A DNA stretch of 64,000 nt from Clavibacter michiganensis (GTDB lineage: Bacteria; Actinomycetota; Actinomycetes; Actinomycetales; Microbacteriaceae), in contig NZ_JAFBBJ010000001.1 of the NCBI RefSeq assembly GCF_016907085.1, positions 2,170,001 to 2,234,000 on the forward strand. The letters are read 5' to 3'. Made by a program: the position numbers and the translations under genes. Shown one piece after another: positions 1 through 9,260 of this stretch; positions within the stretch are counted from its first letter, which is position 1; every line of letters starts with the position of its first letter. The notes beneath the pieces are model-generated. The model saw only the letters and a program-made list of their open reading frames with translations. It made no database searches and was not told where the DNA came from.

Positions 1-322
1 CGACGAAGTCGTCGTAGCCGCCGCCGTTCTGGATCACGACGTCGGCCGTGGAGAGCGCCAGCTGGTCGCGCGAGGTGGCCTGGTACTCGTGCGGGTCCTT
101 GTCGGGGCTGTCGATGATGGACGTGACCTTGACGTCGTCGCCGCCGATCTGCTGCGCGATGTCGCCGTAGACGTCGGTCGAGGCGACGACCTCGAGCGTG
201 CCGCCGCCGGACGCGGACGCCGACGCGCCGTCGGAGGGCGCCCCGGATCCGGAGGCGCAGCCCGCGAGGGGGACGGCGAGGAGCGAGACGGCGAGCAGGG
301 CGGTGAGGGGGCGACGGTTCAT
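1..322 (-). CDS. Metal ABC transporter substrate-binding lipoprotein, 5' part only
   Basis: N-terminal 107 residues of a protein whose gene runs off the left edge. It begins MNRRPLTALLAVSLLA and has a lipobox LAGC followed by a Gly/Ser/Ala-rich linker, so it should be a lipid-anchored exported protein. The mature part starts TLEVVASTDVYGDIAQQIGG and continues to DPHEYQATSRDQ; the DPHEY motif with its metal-ligand histidine is typical of the ZnuA/TroA cluster A-I family of zinc or manganese binding proteins. A Zur/Fur-like palindrome lies just upstream, which favours zinc. The partner permease and ATPase genes would be to the left, outside the window. Family assignment is firm; the metal is inferred. 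Confidence 0.8.
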   Translation of the reverse strand, partial: MNRRPLTALLAVSLLAVPLAGCASGSGAPSDGASASASGGGTLEVVASTDVYGDIAQQIGGDDVKVTSIIDSPDKDPHEYQATSRDQLALSTADVVIQNGGGYDDFV

Positions 323-340
323 GGATCCGACAGTACGGTA

Positions 341-357
341 TTGATAACCACTCTCAA
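341..357 (-). promoter_or_regulatory. Zur/Fur-type operator upstream of the metal-binding lipoprotein gene
   Basis: The 17-base imperfect palindrome TTGATAACCACTCTCAA has matching outer arms (TTGA-A ... T-TCAA) and sits 19 bp before the start codon at 322. It resembles Fur-family operators of actinobacteria (TGAAAATNATTTTCA-like). With a ZnuA/TroA-like target, Zur is the likeliest regulator. Inferred from position and symmetry only. Confidence 0.5.
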
Positions 358-391
358 GACCATCGCGCCCCCGCTGTGGAGGGCGACCCCC

Positions 392-1792
392 TCACTCCAG
401 GAGCAGCGCCGGCTCCTCGATGATGCTCGCGACGTCCGCGAGGAAGCGGCTCGCGACGTCGCCGTCGACCACGCGGTGGTCGAAGCTCGCCCCGATGGTC
501 GTGACGAAGCGCGGGCGCACCTCGCCGTCGACGACCCACGGCTTCTGCTTGATGGTGCCGAGCGCGACGATCGCGACCTCGCCCGGGTTGAGGATCGGCG
601 TGCCCGTGTCCATGCCGAAGACGCCGATGTTGGTGATCGTGATGGTGCCCTGGCCCATGTCGGCCGGGGTCGTCTTGCCGTCGCGGGCCGTGAGCGTCAG
701 CTGCTCGAGCGCGCGGGCGAGCTCCAGCAGCGACATCGCCTGCGCCTCCTTGACGTTCGGCACCACGAGCCCGCGCGGGGTCGCGGCGGCGACGCCGAGG
801 TTCACGTAGTGGCGGACGATGATCTCCTGGTCGGTCCACGAGGAGTTGACCGTGGGGTTCCGGCGCACGGCCCAGATCATCGCCTTCGCCATGATGAGCA
901 GCGGCGAGACCTTGACGCCCGCGAAGTCGGTGGACGCCTTGAGGCGCTTGACGAACTCCATCGTGCGCGTGGCGTCGACGTCGACGAACAGGCTCACGTG
1001 CGGCGCCTGGAACGCGCTCTGCACCATCGCCGCCGCGATGACCTTGCGGACGCCCTTGACGGGGATCCGCTCCTCGCGCGCATCCGGCCACTCGGGCGTC
1101 TCGATGTTCTTGAAGACGCTCGCCTGCTGCGCGGTGCGGATGACGTCCTCGCGCGTGATCTCGCCGACGAGCCCGGTGGCCTCGACCTCGGCCAGGTCGA
1201 CCTCGAGGTCCTTCGCGAGCTTGCGGATGGGGGGCTTGGCGATGATCGGCACGGCCGAGGCGGCGGGCACCGAGTCGGGGCGCGGGGCGCGGGCGGCGGG
1301 AGCGCCGACCGGGGCGCCCGGACGCGCTGCGTGGCGGGCGGCGGGCGCGGCATCGCCCGGCTCGGCGCGCCGACGACGGCTGGCGACCTTGCCGACCGTG
1401 CCGTAGCCCACGAGCACCGCGCCCGAGGTCTCCTCGGCGGCGGGCGCGGGCGCCGGCTCGCGGTTCTCGATGGCCGTGTCGTCCTCGATCACCGTCTCGC
1501 CCGGGAGGGCCATCTGGGCCGGCGTCTCGGCGGGCGCCGACACGGTCGGCGACCCCTGCGCGATCGCGATGATGGGCGTGCCCACCTCGACCGTCTGGCC
1601 CTCCTGCACGAGCAGCCCCGAGACCGTGCCCTCGAACGGGCTCGGCAGCTCGACGAGCGACTTCGCCGTCTCGATCTCGACGATCACCTGGTTGAGCGCC
1701 ACCTGGTCGCCCGGCTGCACGCGCCACGAGACGATCTCGGCGTCGATGAGGCCCTCGCCCACGTCGGGCAGGGTGAACTCGGAATCAGCCAT
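392..1792 (-). CDS. Dihydrolipoamide acyltransferase (E2) of a 2-oxoacid dehydrogenase complex
   Basis: 466 residues. An N-terminal lipoyl domain (about residues 4-80) carries the lipoylation site ETAKS with Lys44; an Ala/Pro-rich linker leads to a peripheral-subunit binding domain near 185-220 ([12 protein letters not shown]...), and the C-terminal catalytic domain ends with the acyltransferase motif HRVVDGD (His439, Asp443). The protein forms the core of the complex, moving acyl groups from E1 to CoA. It is the last gene of the operon behind E1beta and E1alpha. Whether the substrate is pyruvate or branched-chain 2-oxoacids cannot be told from sequence by eye; the heterodimeric E1 with one-lipoyl E2 is the layout of branched-chain complexes in actinobacteria, which otherwise use single-chain AceE for pyruvate. 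Confidence 0.93.
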   Translation of the reverse strand: MADSEFTLPDVGEGLIDAEIVSWRVQPGDQVALNQVIVEIETAKSLVELPSPFEGTVSGLLVQEGQTVEVGTPIIAIAQGSPTVSAPAETPAQMALPGETVIEDDTAIENREPAPAPAAEETSGAVLVGYGTVGKVASRRRRAEPGDAAPAARHAARPGAPVGAPAARAPRPDSVPAASAVPIIAKPPIRKLAKDLEVDLAEVEATGLVGEITREDVIRTAQQASVFKNIETPEWPDAREERIPVKGVRKVIAAAMVQSAFQAPHVSLFVDVDATRTMEFVKRLKASTDFAGVKVSPLLIMAKAMIWAVRRNPTVNSSWTDQEIIVRHYVNLGVAAATPRGLVVPNVKEAQAMSLLELARALEQLTLTARDGKTTPADMGQGTITITNIGVFGMDTGTPILNPGEVAIVALGTIKQKPWVVDGEVRPRFVTTIGASFDHRVVDGDVASRFLADVASIIEEPALLLE

Positions 1793-1848
1793 CGTGCGGT
1801 CCTCTTCTTCTGCCGCGCGGGCGGCGGGCGTCGTGACGGGTGCGGCGT

Positions 1849-2904
1849 CTAGTAGGCGAGCGAGCGGTCGACGGCCTCGAGGATGCGGTCGGCATCCGGG
1901 AGGTACAGCGTCTCGAGCTTCGCGGGAGGGAACGGGGCGTCGAAGCCGGAGACGCGGATCACCGGCGCCTCGAGCGAGTAGAACGCCCGCTCGGTGACGG
2001 TCGCCGCGATCTCGGAGCCGACCGACACGTGGCCGGGCGCCTCCTGCGCGACGACCAGACGGCCGGTGCGCTGCACCGACTCGAGGATGGGGCCGTAGTC
2101 GACGGGCGACAGCGAGCGCAGGTCGACGACCTCGACGCTCGTGCCCTCCTCGGCCGCGAGCTCGGCGGCCTGGAGGAGCATCGCGACCATCGCGCCGTGC
2201 CCGACGAGCGTGACGTCGGTGCCGGAGCGGACCACGCGGCTCTCGTGCAGGCCGATGCCGGGGGCGGAGAAGTCGACGTCGCCCTTCGGCCGGTAGCGCG
2301 CCTTGGGCTCGAAGAACATGACCGGGTCGTCGGACTTGATGGCCTCCTGGATCATCCAGTAGGCGTCGTGCGGGGTGCTCGGGCTCACGACGCGGAGGCC
2401 GGGGGTGTGCGCGAAGTACGCCTCGGGGCTCTCCTGGTGGTGCTCGATGGCGCCGATGTGGCCGCCGTACGGCACGCGGATCACGACGGGCATGCGCATC
2501 GCGCCCTCGTGCCGGTTGGTGATCTTCGCGAGCTGGCTCGTGATCTGGTCGAAGGCCGGGTAGATGAACCCGTCGAACTGGATCTCGCACACCGGTCGGT
2601 AGCCGCGCATCGCCAGGCCGATGGCCGTGCCGACGATGCCGGACTCGGCGAGCGGCGTGTCGATGACGCGGCGGTCGCCGAAGTCGCGCTGCAGGTGCTC
2701 GGTGATGCGGAAGACGCCGCCGAGCGGGCCGATGTCCTCGCCCATGAGCAGGACCTTGTCGTCCTCCTCGAGCGCGCGGCGGAGGCCCGCGTTGAGCGCC
2801 TTCGCCATGGGCATGCTCTCGATGCCGGCGCGGGCTCCCGCGCCGGTCGTCGCGGCGTCGTCGGACCCCGCGGGGGTCGCGGCGCGGTCGATGGTGTCGG
2901 TCAT
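1849..2904 (-). CDS. 2-oxoacid dehydrogenase E1 component, beta subunit
   Basis: 351 residues, normal length for the family apart from a short N-terminal Ala/Thr extension ([13 protein letters not shown]...). The body starts [40 protein letters not shown], the pyrimidine-binding transketolase domain, and contains [23 protein letters not shown], followed by a C-terminal transketolase domain ([20 protein letters not shown]). It pairs with E1alpha to decarboxylate the 2-oxoacid on thiamine diphosphate and reductively acylate E2. Its ATG overlaps the E1alpha stop by 4 nt, so translation of the two subunits is coupled. 56 bp separate it from E2. Confidence 0.93.
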   Translation of the reverse strand: MTDTIDRAATPAGSDDAATTGAGARAGIESMPMAKALNAGLRRALEEDDKVLLMGEDIGPLGGVFRITEHLQRDFGDRRVIDTPLAESGIVGTAIGLAMRGYRPVCEIQFDGFIYPAFDQITSQLAKITNRHEGAMRMPVVIRVPYGGHIGAIEHHQESPEAYFAHTPGLRVVSPSTPHDAYWMIQEAIKSDDPVMFFEPKARYRPKGDVDFSAPGIGLHESRVVRSGTDVTLVGHGAMVAMLLQAAELAAEEGTSVEVVDLRSLSPVDYGPILESVQRTGRLVVAQEAPGHVSVGSEIAATVTERAFYSLEAPVIRVSGFDAPFPPAKLETLYLPDADRILEAVDRSLAY

Positions 2905-4013
2905 CGGTTCCCCTCCAGGGAGGCCTCGTAGCGCTCGAGCCACTCGCGCTGCTCCGTCGTGACGGGGTGCGGCTCCGAGTAGACGTGGTCGAAGATGCCG
3001 GGCAGCGCCGGGCTCGTCAGCTCGATGGTGCGGCGGCGGACGTCGGCGGCGAGGTCCTTGGCCTCCTCGTCGATGCCGTCGAAGAGGGACTGCGGCGCGC
3101 CCTGGTCGCGCAGATACGCCTCGAGGCGGGCGATGGGGTCCTTCGCGACCCAGCCCTGCAGCTCCTCGTCCGTGCGGTACTTCGTGGGGTCGTCGCTCGA
3201 GGTGTGCGCGCCGACGCGGTAGGTGAGCGCCTCGATGAAGGAGGGGCCGCCGCCGTTCCGCGCGTCGTCGAGGTGCTTGGCCGTGACCGCGTAGCTGGCG
3301 AAGACGTCGTTGCCGTCGACCTGCGTGCTCGGCACGCCGAAGCCCCGCGACCGGAGGTAGAGGGGCGTGCGCGACTGCGTGGAGACCGGCACCGAGATCG
3401 CCCAGTGGTTGTTCTGGAGGAAGAAGACCTGCGGGGTCTGGAAGCTCGCGGCGAAGACGAACGCCTCGCTCACGTCGCCCTGGCTGGTGGCGCCGTCGCC
3501 GTAGTAGGCGATGACCGCGGTGTCGCGATCGGGATCCCCTGTGGCGACGTCGCCGTCGAACGCGACGCCCATCGCGTAGCCCGTGGCGTGCAGCGCCTGC
3601 GAGCCGATGACCAGCGTGTAGAGGTGGAAGTTCGCCACCGCCGGATCCCAGCCGCCGTGGGTGACGCCGCGCATGAGGCGCACGATGTCGACCGGGTCGA
3701 CGCCGCGGATGAGGGCGACGCCGTGCTCGCGGTAGGCGGGGAACACGTGGTCCTGCGGGCGGGTGGCACGGCCGGATCCGACCTGCGCCGCCTCCTGGCC
3801 GGTGCTCGGCGCCCAGAGGCCGAGGTGGCCCTGGCGCTGCAGGTTCGTCGCTTCGAGGTCGAACGCCCGCGTGAGGCGCATGTCGCGGAGGAAGCCGCGG
3901 TGGTCGTCCTCCGTGAGTCGCTCGAAGTACGGGAGGAACTCCTCGGCGGAGTCGCTCGGTGCGAGCTCGCCCGTGGGGGTCAGGAGCTGGACCGTCACAT
4001 CGCTTTCCGGCAT
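2901..4013 (-). CDS. 2-oxoacid dehydrogenase E1 component, alpha subunit
   Basis: 370 residues. The thiamine-diphosphate motif is visible as GDGATSQGD (172-180) ending in NN (201-202) of [11 protein letters not shown]. Also typical are [12 protein letters not shown] near residue 95 and a phosphorylation-loop-like segment around [16 protein letters not shown]. Together with E1beta it forms the alpha2beta2 E1 of a branched-chain 2-oxoacid or pyruvate dehydrogenase. The ATG at 4013 has a TAGGTT box ending 6 nt upstream and no Shine-Dalgarno, suggesting that this operon is also transcribed from its own leaderless promoter inside the end of the preceding aminotransferase gene. Confidence 0.93.
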   Translation of the reverse strand: MPESDVTVQLLTPTGELAPSDSAEEFLPYFERLTEDDHRGFLRDMRLTRAFDLEATNLQRQGHLGLWAPSTGQEAAQVGSGRATRPQDHVFPAYREHGVALIRGVDPVDIVRLMRGVTHGGWDPAVANFHLYTLVIGSQALHATGYAMGVAFDGDVATGDPDRDTAVIAYYGDGATSQGDVSEAFVFAASFQTPQVFFLQNNHWAISVPVSTQSRTPLYLRSRGFGVPSTQVDGNDVFASYAVTAKHLDDARNGGGPSFIEALTYRVGAHTSSDDPTKYRTDEELQGWVAKDPIARLEAYLRDQGAPQSLFDGIDEEAKDLAADVRRRTIELTSPALPGIFDHVYSEPHPVTTEQREWLERYEASLEGNR

Positions 4014-4019
4014 CGTCCC

Positions 4020-4025
4020 AACCTA
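4020..4025 (-). promoter_or_regulatory. Candidate -10 box for leaderless E1alpha mRNA
   Basis: TAGGTT on the minus strand, then six bases, then ATG. Fits the TANNNT-N6-start pattern seen at many genes of this window. Confidence 0.5.
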
Positions 4026-5123
4026 CCGGCGCGCCGGGTGGCCCTCCGGCAGCCCCCGGACAATTCCCGCCGAGGCGTTCAGTAGCTTCCGGACAGAGGC
4101 GGGCTCCCCGATGGTGACGCGGATCCCCTCGGACCCGAACGCGCGCACCACGAGCCCGGCGGCCGCGAGCTGCGCCTCCACCTCGGCGGTCTCGGCGCCC
4201 GTGGCCAGCCAGACGAAGTTGCCGTGCGGTCGCGGCACGTCCCAGCCCTGCTCCGTGAGCTCGCGCCAGGCCTCGTCGCGGTCGCGGGCGAGCACGGCGA
4301 CGCGCTCCAGGAGCTCGTCCTCGTGCTCGAGCGACGCGAGCGCCGCGTGCTGCGCGTGGCCCGTGACGGACAGCGGGATGGCGGCGGAGCGGGCGGCGTC
4401 GAGGATCCGCGGGTGGCCCACGGCGTAGCCGATGCGGAGGCCCGCGAGCCCGTACGCCTTCGAGAACGTGCGGAGGACGACGAGGTTCGGGTGGTCGGCG
4501 AGGAGGCGCATGCCGTCGAGGGCATGCTCCTCGCCGACGAACTCGCCGTACGCCTCGTCGAGGAGCACGAGCACGTCGCGCGGGACGGCCGCGAGGAGGC
4601 GCTCGAGGTCGGCCTCCGTGACGAGGGTGCCGGTGGGGTTGTTCGGGGTGCAGACGATGACGACGCGCGTGCGGTCGGTGAGGGCCCGGATCATGCCGTC
4701 GATGTCGTGCGAGTGGTCCGGCAGGTTCGGGACGGGGACGCCCGTGGCGCCCGCGACCGTGATGAGGGTGGGGTACGCCTCGAAGGAGCGCCAGGCGTGG
4801 ACGACCTCGTCGCCGGGGCCCGCCGCCGCCGTGATGAGCTGCGAGAGGATCGCCACGGATCCGGCACCCGCGTGCACGTGGTCGACCGTGACCCCGAAGC
4901 GCTCGGCGAGCGCGGTCCGCAGCAGGGTCGCGCCCGCGTCGGGGTAGCGGTTCACATCGCGCACCTGGTCGATGCGCGCGAGCACCGAGGGCAGCGGGTC
5001 GAACGGGTTCTCGTTGCTGGAGAGCTTGAAGTCGTCCTCGCCAGCCGGCTTGCCCTGGCGGTACGCGACCATGGCGGCGATGGCGGGGCGGAGCCGGACG
5101 GGGGCGGCGGGTTCGGGGATCAC
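4023..5123 (-). CDS. Histidinol-phosphate / aromatic aminotransferase family (HisC-like)
   Basis: 366 residues, fold-type I PLP enzyme. Family landmarks: SSNENP (35-40), NNPTG (161-165), DEAY (189-192), the PLP lysine in [11 protein letters not shown] (Lys222) and Arg230. It transfers an amino group between an amino acid and an oxo acid; HisC acts on imidazole-acetol phosphate, but many actinobacterial paralogues are phenylalanine or aromatic transaminases. Nothing else of histidine synthesis is nearby; instead the gene lies 9 bp before E1alpha on the same strand, so a role feeding 2-oxo acids into the dehydrogenase complex is conceivable. Start: GTG at 5123, six bases after a TAGAAT box. Family sure, substrate unknown. 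Confidence 0.85.
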   Translation of the reverse strand: MIPEPAAPVRLRPAIAAMVAYRQGKPAGEDDFKLSSNENPFDPLPSVLARIDQVRDVNRYPDAGATLLRTALAERFGVTVDHVHAGAGSVAILSQLITAAAGPGDEVVHAWRSFEAYPTLITVAGATGVPVPNLPDHSHDIDGMIRALTDRTRVVIVCTPNNPTGTLVTEADLERLLAAVPRDVLVLLDEAYGEFVGEEHALDGMRLLADHPNLVVLRTFSKAYGLAGLRIGYAVGHPRILDAARSAAIPLSVTGHAQHAALASLEHEDELLERVAVLARDRDEAWRELTEQGWDVPRPHGNFVWLATGAETAEVEAQLAAAGLVVRAFGSEGIRVTIGEPASVRKLLNASAGIVRGLPEGHPARR

Positions 5124-5129
5124 CGGGCG

Positions 5130-5135
5130 ATTCTA
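5130..5135 (-). promoter_or_regulatory. Candidate -10 box for leaderless aminotransferase mRNA
   Basis: TAGAAT on the minus strand followed by CGCCCG and the GTG start at 5123; no Shine-Dalgarno is present. Confidence 0.55.
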
Positions 5136-5193
5136 CGGGCGCCCCACCGCGCGGCCCATGGTCCGCCGGGGCGGCGTCTGCGAGGATCGGCGC

Positions 5194-5589
5194 ATGCCCC
5201 GATTCCTCGTCCGCGTGGTCGTCAACGCCGTCGCGCTCTGGCTCACCACGCTCATCGTCTCCGGCACCGTCGTGACCGCCTACGAACCGGGCGACACCAC
5301 GGCCACCGTGCTCACCTACCTGCTGCTCGGCGCGATCTTCGGCGTCGTGAACGGCGTGATCGGCACCGCCATCCGCATCGTGGCGTTCCCCCTCTACATC
5401 CTCACGCTCGGTCTCATCGCGCTCATCGTCAACGGGCTGCTCTTCCTCCTCGTGGCCGCGATCTCCGACGCGCTCGGCTTCGGTCTCACTGTCGAGGGCT
5501 TCTGGTGGGGCGTGCTCGGCGCCCTGCTGATGGCGTTCTTCAGCTGGCTGGTGGGTCTCGTGCTCCGACCGGTGACCTCGAGGGCCTGA
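5194..5589 (+). CDS. Phage-holin-4 family membrane protein (DUF-type, not prophage)
   Basis: 131 residues, almost entirely hydrophobic with four predicted membrane segments (LVRVVVNAVALWLTTLIVSG, then TYLLLGAIFGVVNGVIG, YILTLGLIALIVNGLLFLLV, and a C-terminal FSWLVGLVLRPV). The NGVI--AIRIVAFPLYILTLGL pattern is characteristic of the holin 4_2 / YvlD-like family, small housekeeping membrane proteins of unknown function despite the holin name. No lysis or phage genes accompany it. Start at ATG 5194, preceded six bases upstream by GAGGAT. It is convergent with the hydrolase gene, whose end lies 8 bp away. Confidence 0.8.
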   Translation: MPRFLVRVVVNAVALWLTTLIVSGTVVTAYEPGDTTATVLTYLLLGAIFGVVNGVIGTAIRIVAFPLYILTLGLIALIVNGLLFLLVAAISDALGFGLTVEGFWWGVLGALLMAFFSWLVGLVLRPVTSRA

Positions 5590-5597
5590 GCCGGGCG

Positions 5598-6872
5598 TCA
5601 CATCCCACCCCCCGATCCGCCTGGCGGGGTGAGCGGGGTCCGCTCCGCCCGGTAGAGGTGGGACGCGACCGGCGTCGCCCCGTCGAGGAACCCGCGGAGC
5701 TCGTCGCGCGCCCGCTCCAGGAGCGGAGAGCGCGAGGCGTCCATCTCGGTCGCCGTCGCACGATAGGTGCCCAGATCGTGCGCGTCCAGGACGCCCGCAG
5801 GCACCGTCGGCGCGAAGGCGGGTGCGCGCACCACGACGTCGTCGCCCGCGTCGCCGTCGGACGGGCGCACGCCCCCGAGCGCCGGGACGGGGTCGTCCGT
5901 GTGCTCCACCGCCACGCCGTCGATCCCCTGGCGGATCGGCAGCTGCCCCACCGGCGAGCCGAACGTGAGCTCATGGGTCACGTGGAGGCCCGGGGCGTCG
6001 CCCACCGACCGCGCGAGGATCCCGCCCATCGAGTAGCCGACGACGTAGACCTCGTCCTCCGCGGTCGCGCCGGCCTCGCGGAGCGCCGTCTCCGCCGCGT
6101 GCACGGCGGACCCGCCCTCGGTGGCGAGCGCGGCCGCTGCCGAGGCCGGCCCGAAGTCCTCGCGGCCGGTGCGCGGATCCAGGGTCAGCATGCCGCCGAG
6201 GTACGCGACGAAGCGACGGCGGCCGTCCGGAGCGCGGTACTCCTCGACGCGCATCTGCGGGGTGCCGGGGACCGGGTCGGGGATCCGGTCGGCGAGGTCC
6301 TCCAGGCTCGTCGGCGCCGGGCGGACGGCGTCGCGGCGGGCGTGGACGACGGCGGGCGCGTCGCGCAGGAACCCGAGGGCTCCCAGCGCGGCGAGGAGGC
6401 CCGCGGTCGTCTCCCGAACGCCGTCGTCCCCGGCCGGGCGGTCCGGCAGGAAGCGCGTAGCCACGGCCGCGATGTCCGACACCACGTCCCGGACGACGAC
6501 GGGCAGCAGGATCCGGAGGGGCTCGCCCGCAGACGCACGACCCGCATCCGCCGCACCGTCGCCCGCGGCGGATCGCACGCAGCGGTCGACGTCCCGCTCC
6601 CCGTCCGCGTACTCGGCGGCGACGCGACGCAGGTCGGCGGCGAGCGCCCGCGCGTCGTGAGCGGCGGACGCCAGGAGACCGCGCGGGGCGTCGAGGCTCG
6701 CGTCGTGGGCGCCCGTGATCGTGGCCACCAGCGGCGGCAGGGCCAGCGCGCGGGCATGGTCGTCGAGCCGCCCGGCCTCGTCGTCGAGCCGCCCGGCGAT
6801 GCGCGTGAGGTCGTCCGTCTCGACGGCGGTGCCGCCTCCCTCGGTGACGGTGAGCCCCGCGACCGCGTTCAC
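5598..6872 (-). CDS. Alpha/beta hydrolase with helical N-terminal region (DUF1023-like)
   Basis: 424 residues from a GTG at 6872 that overlaps the upstream stop by 4 nt. Residues 1-100 are charged, helical and WXG-like in spacing (TRIAGRLDDEAGRLDDHARALALPP...). The C-terminal half is an alpha/beta hydrolase: nucleophile elbow GYSMG (Ser281), then HELTFGSPVG, a candidate acid in HTDDPVPALGG and a candidate histidine in DAHDLGTY. This order resembles the actinobacterial DUF1023 hydrolases, often found near WXG100-like proteins. Substrate unknown. No signal peptide is visible, so if exported it would need another route. Coupled to the small WXG-like gene upstream. Confidence 0.75.
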   Translation of the reverse strand: MNAVAGLTVTEGGGTAVETDDLTRIAGRLDDEAGRLDDHARALALPPLVATITGAHDASLDAPRGLLASAAHDARALAADLRRVAAEYADGERDVDRCVRSAAGDGAADAGRASAGEPLRILLPVVVRDVVSDIAAVATRFLPDRPAGDDGVRETTAGLLAALGALGFLRDAPAVVHARRDAVRPAPTSLEDLADRIPDPVPGTPQMRVEEYRAPDGRRRFVAYLGGMLTLDPRTGREDFGPASAAAALATEGGSAVHAAETALREAGATAEDEVYVVGYSMGGILARSVGDAPGLHVTHELTFGSPVGQLPIRQGIDGVAVEHTDDPVPALGGVRPSDGDAGDDVVVRAPAFAPTVPAGVLDAHDLGTYRATATEMDASRSPLLERARDELRGFLDGATPVASHLYRAERTPLTPPGGSGGGM

Positions 6873-7195
6873 AGGTGCGCTCCGGGGCAGCCGGGAGCCG
6901 AGGCGGCGTTCGGATGGACGTCGTGGAGGAGGGTGCCGGCGAGGGCGACGCGGCCGGCGAGGTCGTCGAGGGCGCGGATGAACGCGTCGTGCGCGCGTCC
7001 GGACCACGACGGGTCGTCCCGGCAGGACGCGATGCCGCGGTGCGTCTCCGCCACCGCGTCGGCCACGGCGGCGAGCGCATGCGCGCGCGTCAGCGCCTCG
7101 GCGCGGAGCTGGCCGGGTGTGCCGCCGCCCTCCGCGCCCGTCCCTCCGAGCGGATCGCCGCCGCCCGCTCCCCATCCGCCCGGCTGTCCCCGCAT
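6869..7195 (-). CDS. Small WXG100-like protein upstream of the hydrolase
   Basis: 108 residues from ATG 7195 (GGGAGAGGA about ten bases upstream); an in-frame ATG at 7225 is an alternative. After a Gly-rich N-terminus (GGWGAGGGDPLGG) comes a helical segment with SWSGRAHDAF in the middle, matching the helix-WXG-helix layout of ESX-type substrates or chaperone-like partners. Ends with PGCPGAHL. The stop is shared by 4-nt overlap with the hydrolase start, so the two are one translational unit. No ESX secretion machinery is in the window. Assignment rests on size, the WSG motif and partnership; moderately sure. Confidence 0.65.
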   Translation of the reverse strand: MRGQPGGWGAGGGDPLGGTGAEGGGTPGQLRAEALTRAHALAAVADAVAETHRGIASCRDDPSWSGRAHDAFIRALDDLAGRVALAGTLLHDVHPNAASAPGCPGAHL

Positions 7196-7326
7196 CGCAT
7201 CCCGTCCTCTCCCGTCGTGCCGCATCGTGCTCGGAGGCGGAGACAGCGGGCCGCCGCACGCCGCATCCGGGGGACGGGGAGGCATCCGGGGGTGTGGGGA
7301 GGGACCGCAGCCGACAGAATGAGCGC

Positions 7327-7854
7327 ATGGGAGCCCCCGACTCTCCGGCCGCGACGGCTCCACCCGTCTTCCGGATCGCCTTCGTCTGCACCGGCAACAT
7401 CTGCCGCTCCCCCATGGCGGAGGTCGTGTTCCGGGACCTGGTGCAGCGCGCCGGGCTCGCGGACCGCGTCTCGGTGACGAGCGCCGGGACGGGCGACTGG
7501 CACGTGGGCGAGCAGGCGGACGCGCGCACGCTCGCCGCGCTCGACCGGCGGGGCCTCTCGGGATCCGCGCACCGCGCCAAGCAGTTCGACCCGGACACGC
7601 TGCCCGACCTCGACCTGGTGGTCGTGTTCGACCGCGGTCAGGAGCGGACGCTGCGCCAGTGGGCCCGCACGGAGGCGGACCGGGCGAAGATCCACCTGCT
7701 GCTGTCGTTCGATCCTCCACAGGCCCACCTGCGGGACGTGCCCGACCCGTACTACACGGACGCGGCGATGTTCGATCGGGTTCTTGGGATGATAGACCGA
7801 GCCGCCCGGGCCCTCCTCGCGCAGGTGGAGCCCGGCATCCGTCCCCCCAGCTAG
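7327..7854 (+). CDS. Low-molecular-weight protein tyrosine phosphatase
   Basis: 175 residues. The P-loop CTGNICR (Cys21 to Arg27, CX5R) lies in VCTGNICRSPMAE near the N-terminus and the general acid is in VPDPYYTD (Asp140), followed by the aromatic pair used in substrate recognition. Length and motif order are standard for LMW-PTPs, cytosolic enzymes that dephosphorylate tyrosine (or arginine) on proteins, in actinobacteria often linked to polysaccharide or stress control. CAGAAT ends six bases before the ATG, a leaderless-type arrangement. Purine gene purB follows 13 bp later. Confidence 0.92.
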   Translation: MGAPDSPAATAPPVFRIAFVCTGNICRSPMAEVVFRDLVQRAGLADRVSVTSAGTGDWHVGEQADARTLAALDRRGLSGSAHRAKQFDPDTLPDLDLVVVFDRGQERTLRQWARTEADRAKIHLLLSFDPPQAHLRDVPDPYYTDAAMFDRVLGMIDRAARALLAQVEPGIRPPS

Positions 7855-7867
7855 GAGATCCCCCCGC

Positions 7868-9250
7868 ATGAGCCCGTTGCCCCCGCAGGTGCTGAGCCCC
7901 CTCGACGGCCGCTACGCCCCCGTCGTCACCGAGCTCGGCGAGCACCTCTCGGAGGCGGGCCTCAACCGGGCGCGCATCCACGTCGAGATCGAGTGGCTCA
8001 TCCACCTCACCGACCGGTCGCTCCTCTCCTCCTCGCCGTTCACGGACGCGCAGAAGGCGGCGCTGCGCGAGGTCGTCGCGGGCTTCGGGCAGGAGCAGAT
8101 CGACGCGCTCGCCCGCGTCGAGGCCGTCACCCGGCACGACGTGAAGGCCGTCGAGTACTTCGTGCGTGACCGCCTGGAGGAGCTCGGCCTCGGGCACGTC
8201 GCCGAGCTCACGCACTTCGCCTGCACGAGCGAGGACATCAACAACCTCTCCTACGCGCTCGTCATCGACCGGGCCGTGCGCGAGGTGTGGCTGCCGAAGC
8301 TGGTCTCCGTCATCGGCGCGCTGCGCGAGCGGGCCCTCCTCTTCCGCGACGACGCCATGCTGTCGCGCACGCACGGGCAGCCGGCCACGCCCACCACGCT
8401 CGGCAAGGAGCTCGCGGTGTTCGTGCACCGGCTCGAGCGCCTGCGGGCCGACGTGGAGGACGTCGAGGTGCTCGGCAAGTTCAGCGGCGCCACGGGCACG
8501 TTCGCGGCGCACCTCGCCGCCGACGCCGACGTCGACTGGCCCGCCGAGTCACGCGCCTTCGTCACGTCGCTCGGGCTCGTGTGGAACCCGCTCACCACGC
8601 AGATCGAGTCGCACGACTGGCAGGCCGAGCTCTACACGCGCATCGCGCACGTCAACCGCGTGCTGCACAACCTGTGCACCGACGTGTGGACCTACATCTC
8701 CATGGGGTACTTCCGGCAGATCCCGCAGGCGGGAGCGACCGGCTCGTCCACGATGCCGCACAAGATCAACCCCATCCGGTTCGAGAACGCCGAGGCGAAC
8801 CTCGAGCTGTCGGACGCGCTGCTCGACTCGCTGGCGTCCACGCTCGTCACGTCCCGGCTGCAGCGCGACCTCACGGACTCCACGACGCAGCGCAACGTCG
8901 GCGTCGCGCTCGGGCACTCTCTGCTGGCGCTCGACAACATCGGGCGCGGGCTCCTCGAGATCGACGTCGACCGGGCGCTGCTCGCGGCCGACCTCGACGC
9001 CAACTGGGAGATCCTCGGCGAGGCCATCCAGACGGTCATCCGCGCGGAGATCGTCGCGGGGCGCAGCTCCATCAGCGACCCGTACGCGGTGCTCAAGGAG
9101 CTCACGCGCGGCAAGCGCGTCGGACGCGACGAGATGCGGGCGTTCGTCTCCGGGCTCGACATCGGGGACGCCGCCAAGGCGCGGCTGCTCGAGCTGACCC
9201 CGGCCGGGTACGCGGGGCTGGCGTCGCAGCTGGTCGACCACATCCTCTGA
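7868..9250 (+). CDS. purB: Adenylosuccinate lyase
   Basis: 460 residues, the longer E. coli-like PurB form. It splits SAICAR and adenylosuccinate to fumarate in purine and AMP synthesis; soluble homotetramer. Signature GSSTMPHKINP at 292-302 (the catalytic serine loop), THGQPATP with His169, and TSEDINN at 120-126 are present. Start: ATG 7868 with AGGAG in CTAGGAGATCC upstream. Lies 13 bp behind the phosphatase gene, so probably co-transcribed. A 10-bp hairpin follows the stop. Confidence 0.96.
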   Translation: MSPLPPQVLSPLDGRYAPVVTELGEHLSEAGLNRARIHVEIEWLIHLTDRSLLSSSPFTDAQKAALREVVAGFGQEQIDALARVEAVTRHDVKAVEYFVRDRLEELGLGHVAELTHFACTSEDINNLSYALVIDRAVREVWLPKLVSVIGALRERALLFRDDAMLSRTHGQPATPTTLGKELAVFVHRLERLRADVEDVEVLGKFSGATGTFAAHLAADADVDWPAESRAFVTSLGLVWNPLTTQIESHDWQAELYTRIAHVNRVLHNLCTDVWTYISMGYFRQIPQAGATGSSTMPHKINPIRFENAEANLELSDALLDSLASTLVTSRLQRDLTDSTTQRNVGVALGHSLLALDNIGRGLLEIDVDRALLAADLDANWEILGEAIQTVIRAEIVAGRSSISDPYAVLKELTRGKRVGRDEMRAFVSGLDIGDAAKARLLELTPAGYAGLASQLVDHIL

Positions 9251-9260
9251 GGCCGGGCAT

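Noticed and set aside
5194..5589. Holin name suggesting a prophage
   Set aside because: No phage genes, integrase or att repeats nearby; the family is widespread as a housekeeping membrane protein.
2905..5601. Long minus-strand open frame upstream of E1beta that merges several genes into one huge protein
   Set aside because: It lies out of frame over hisC and E1alpha, is Arg/Pro/Ala-rich and shows no domain; an artefact of GC-rich DNA.
4224..7322. 1032-residue plus-strand open frame
   Set aside because: Antisense shadow of hisC and the hydrolase with skewed Arg/Asp/Gly composition and no recognisable domain.
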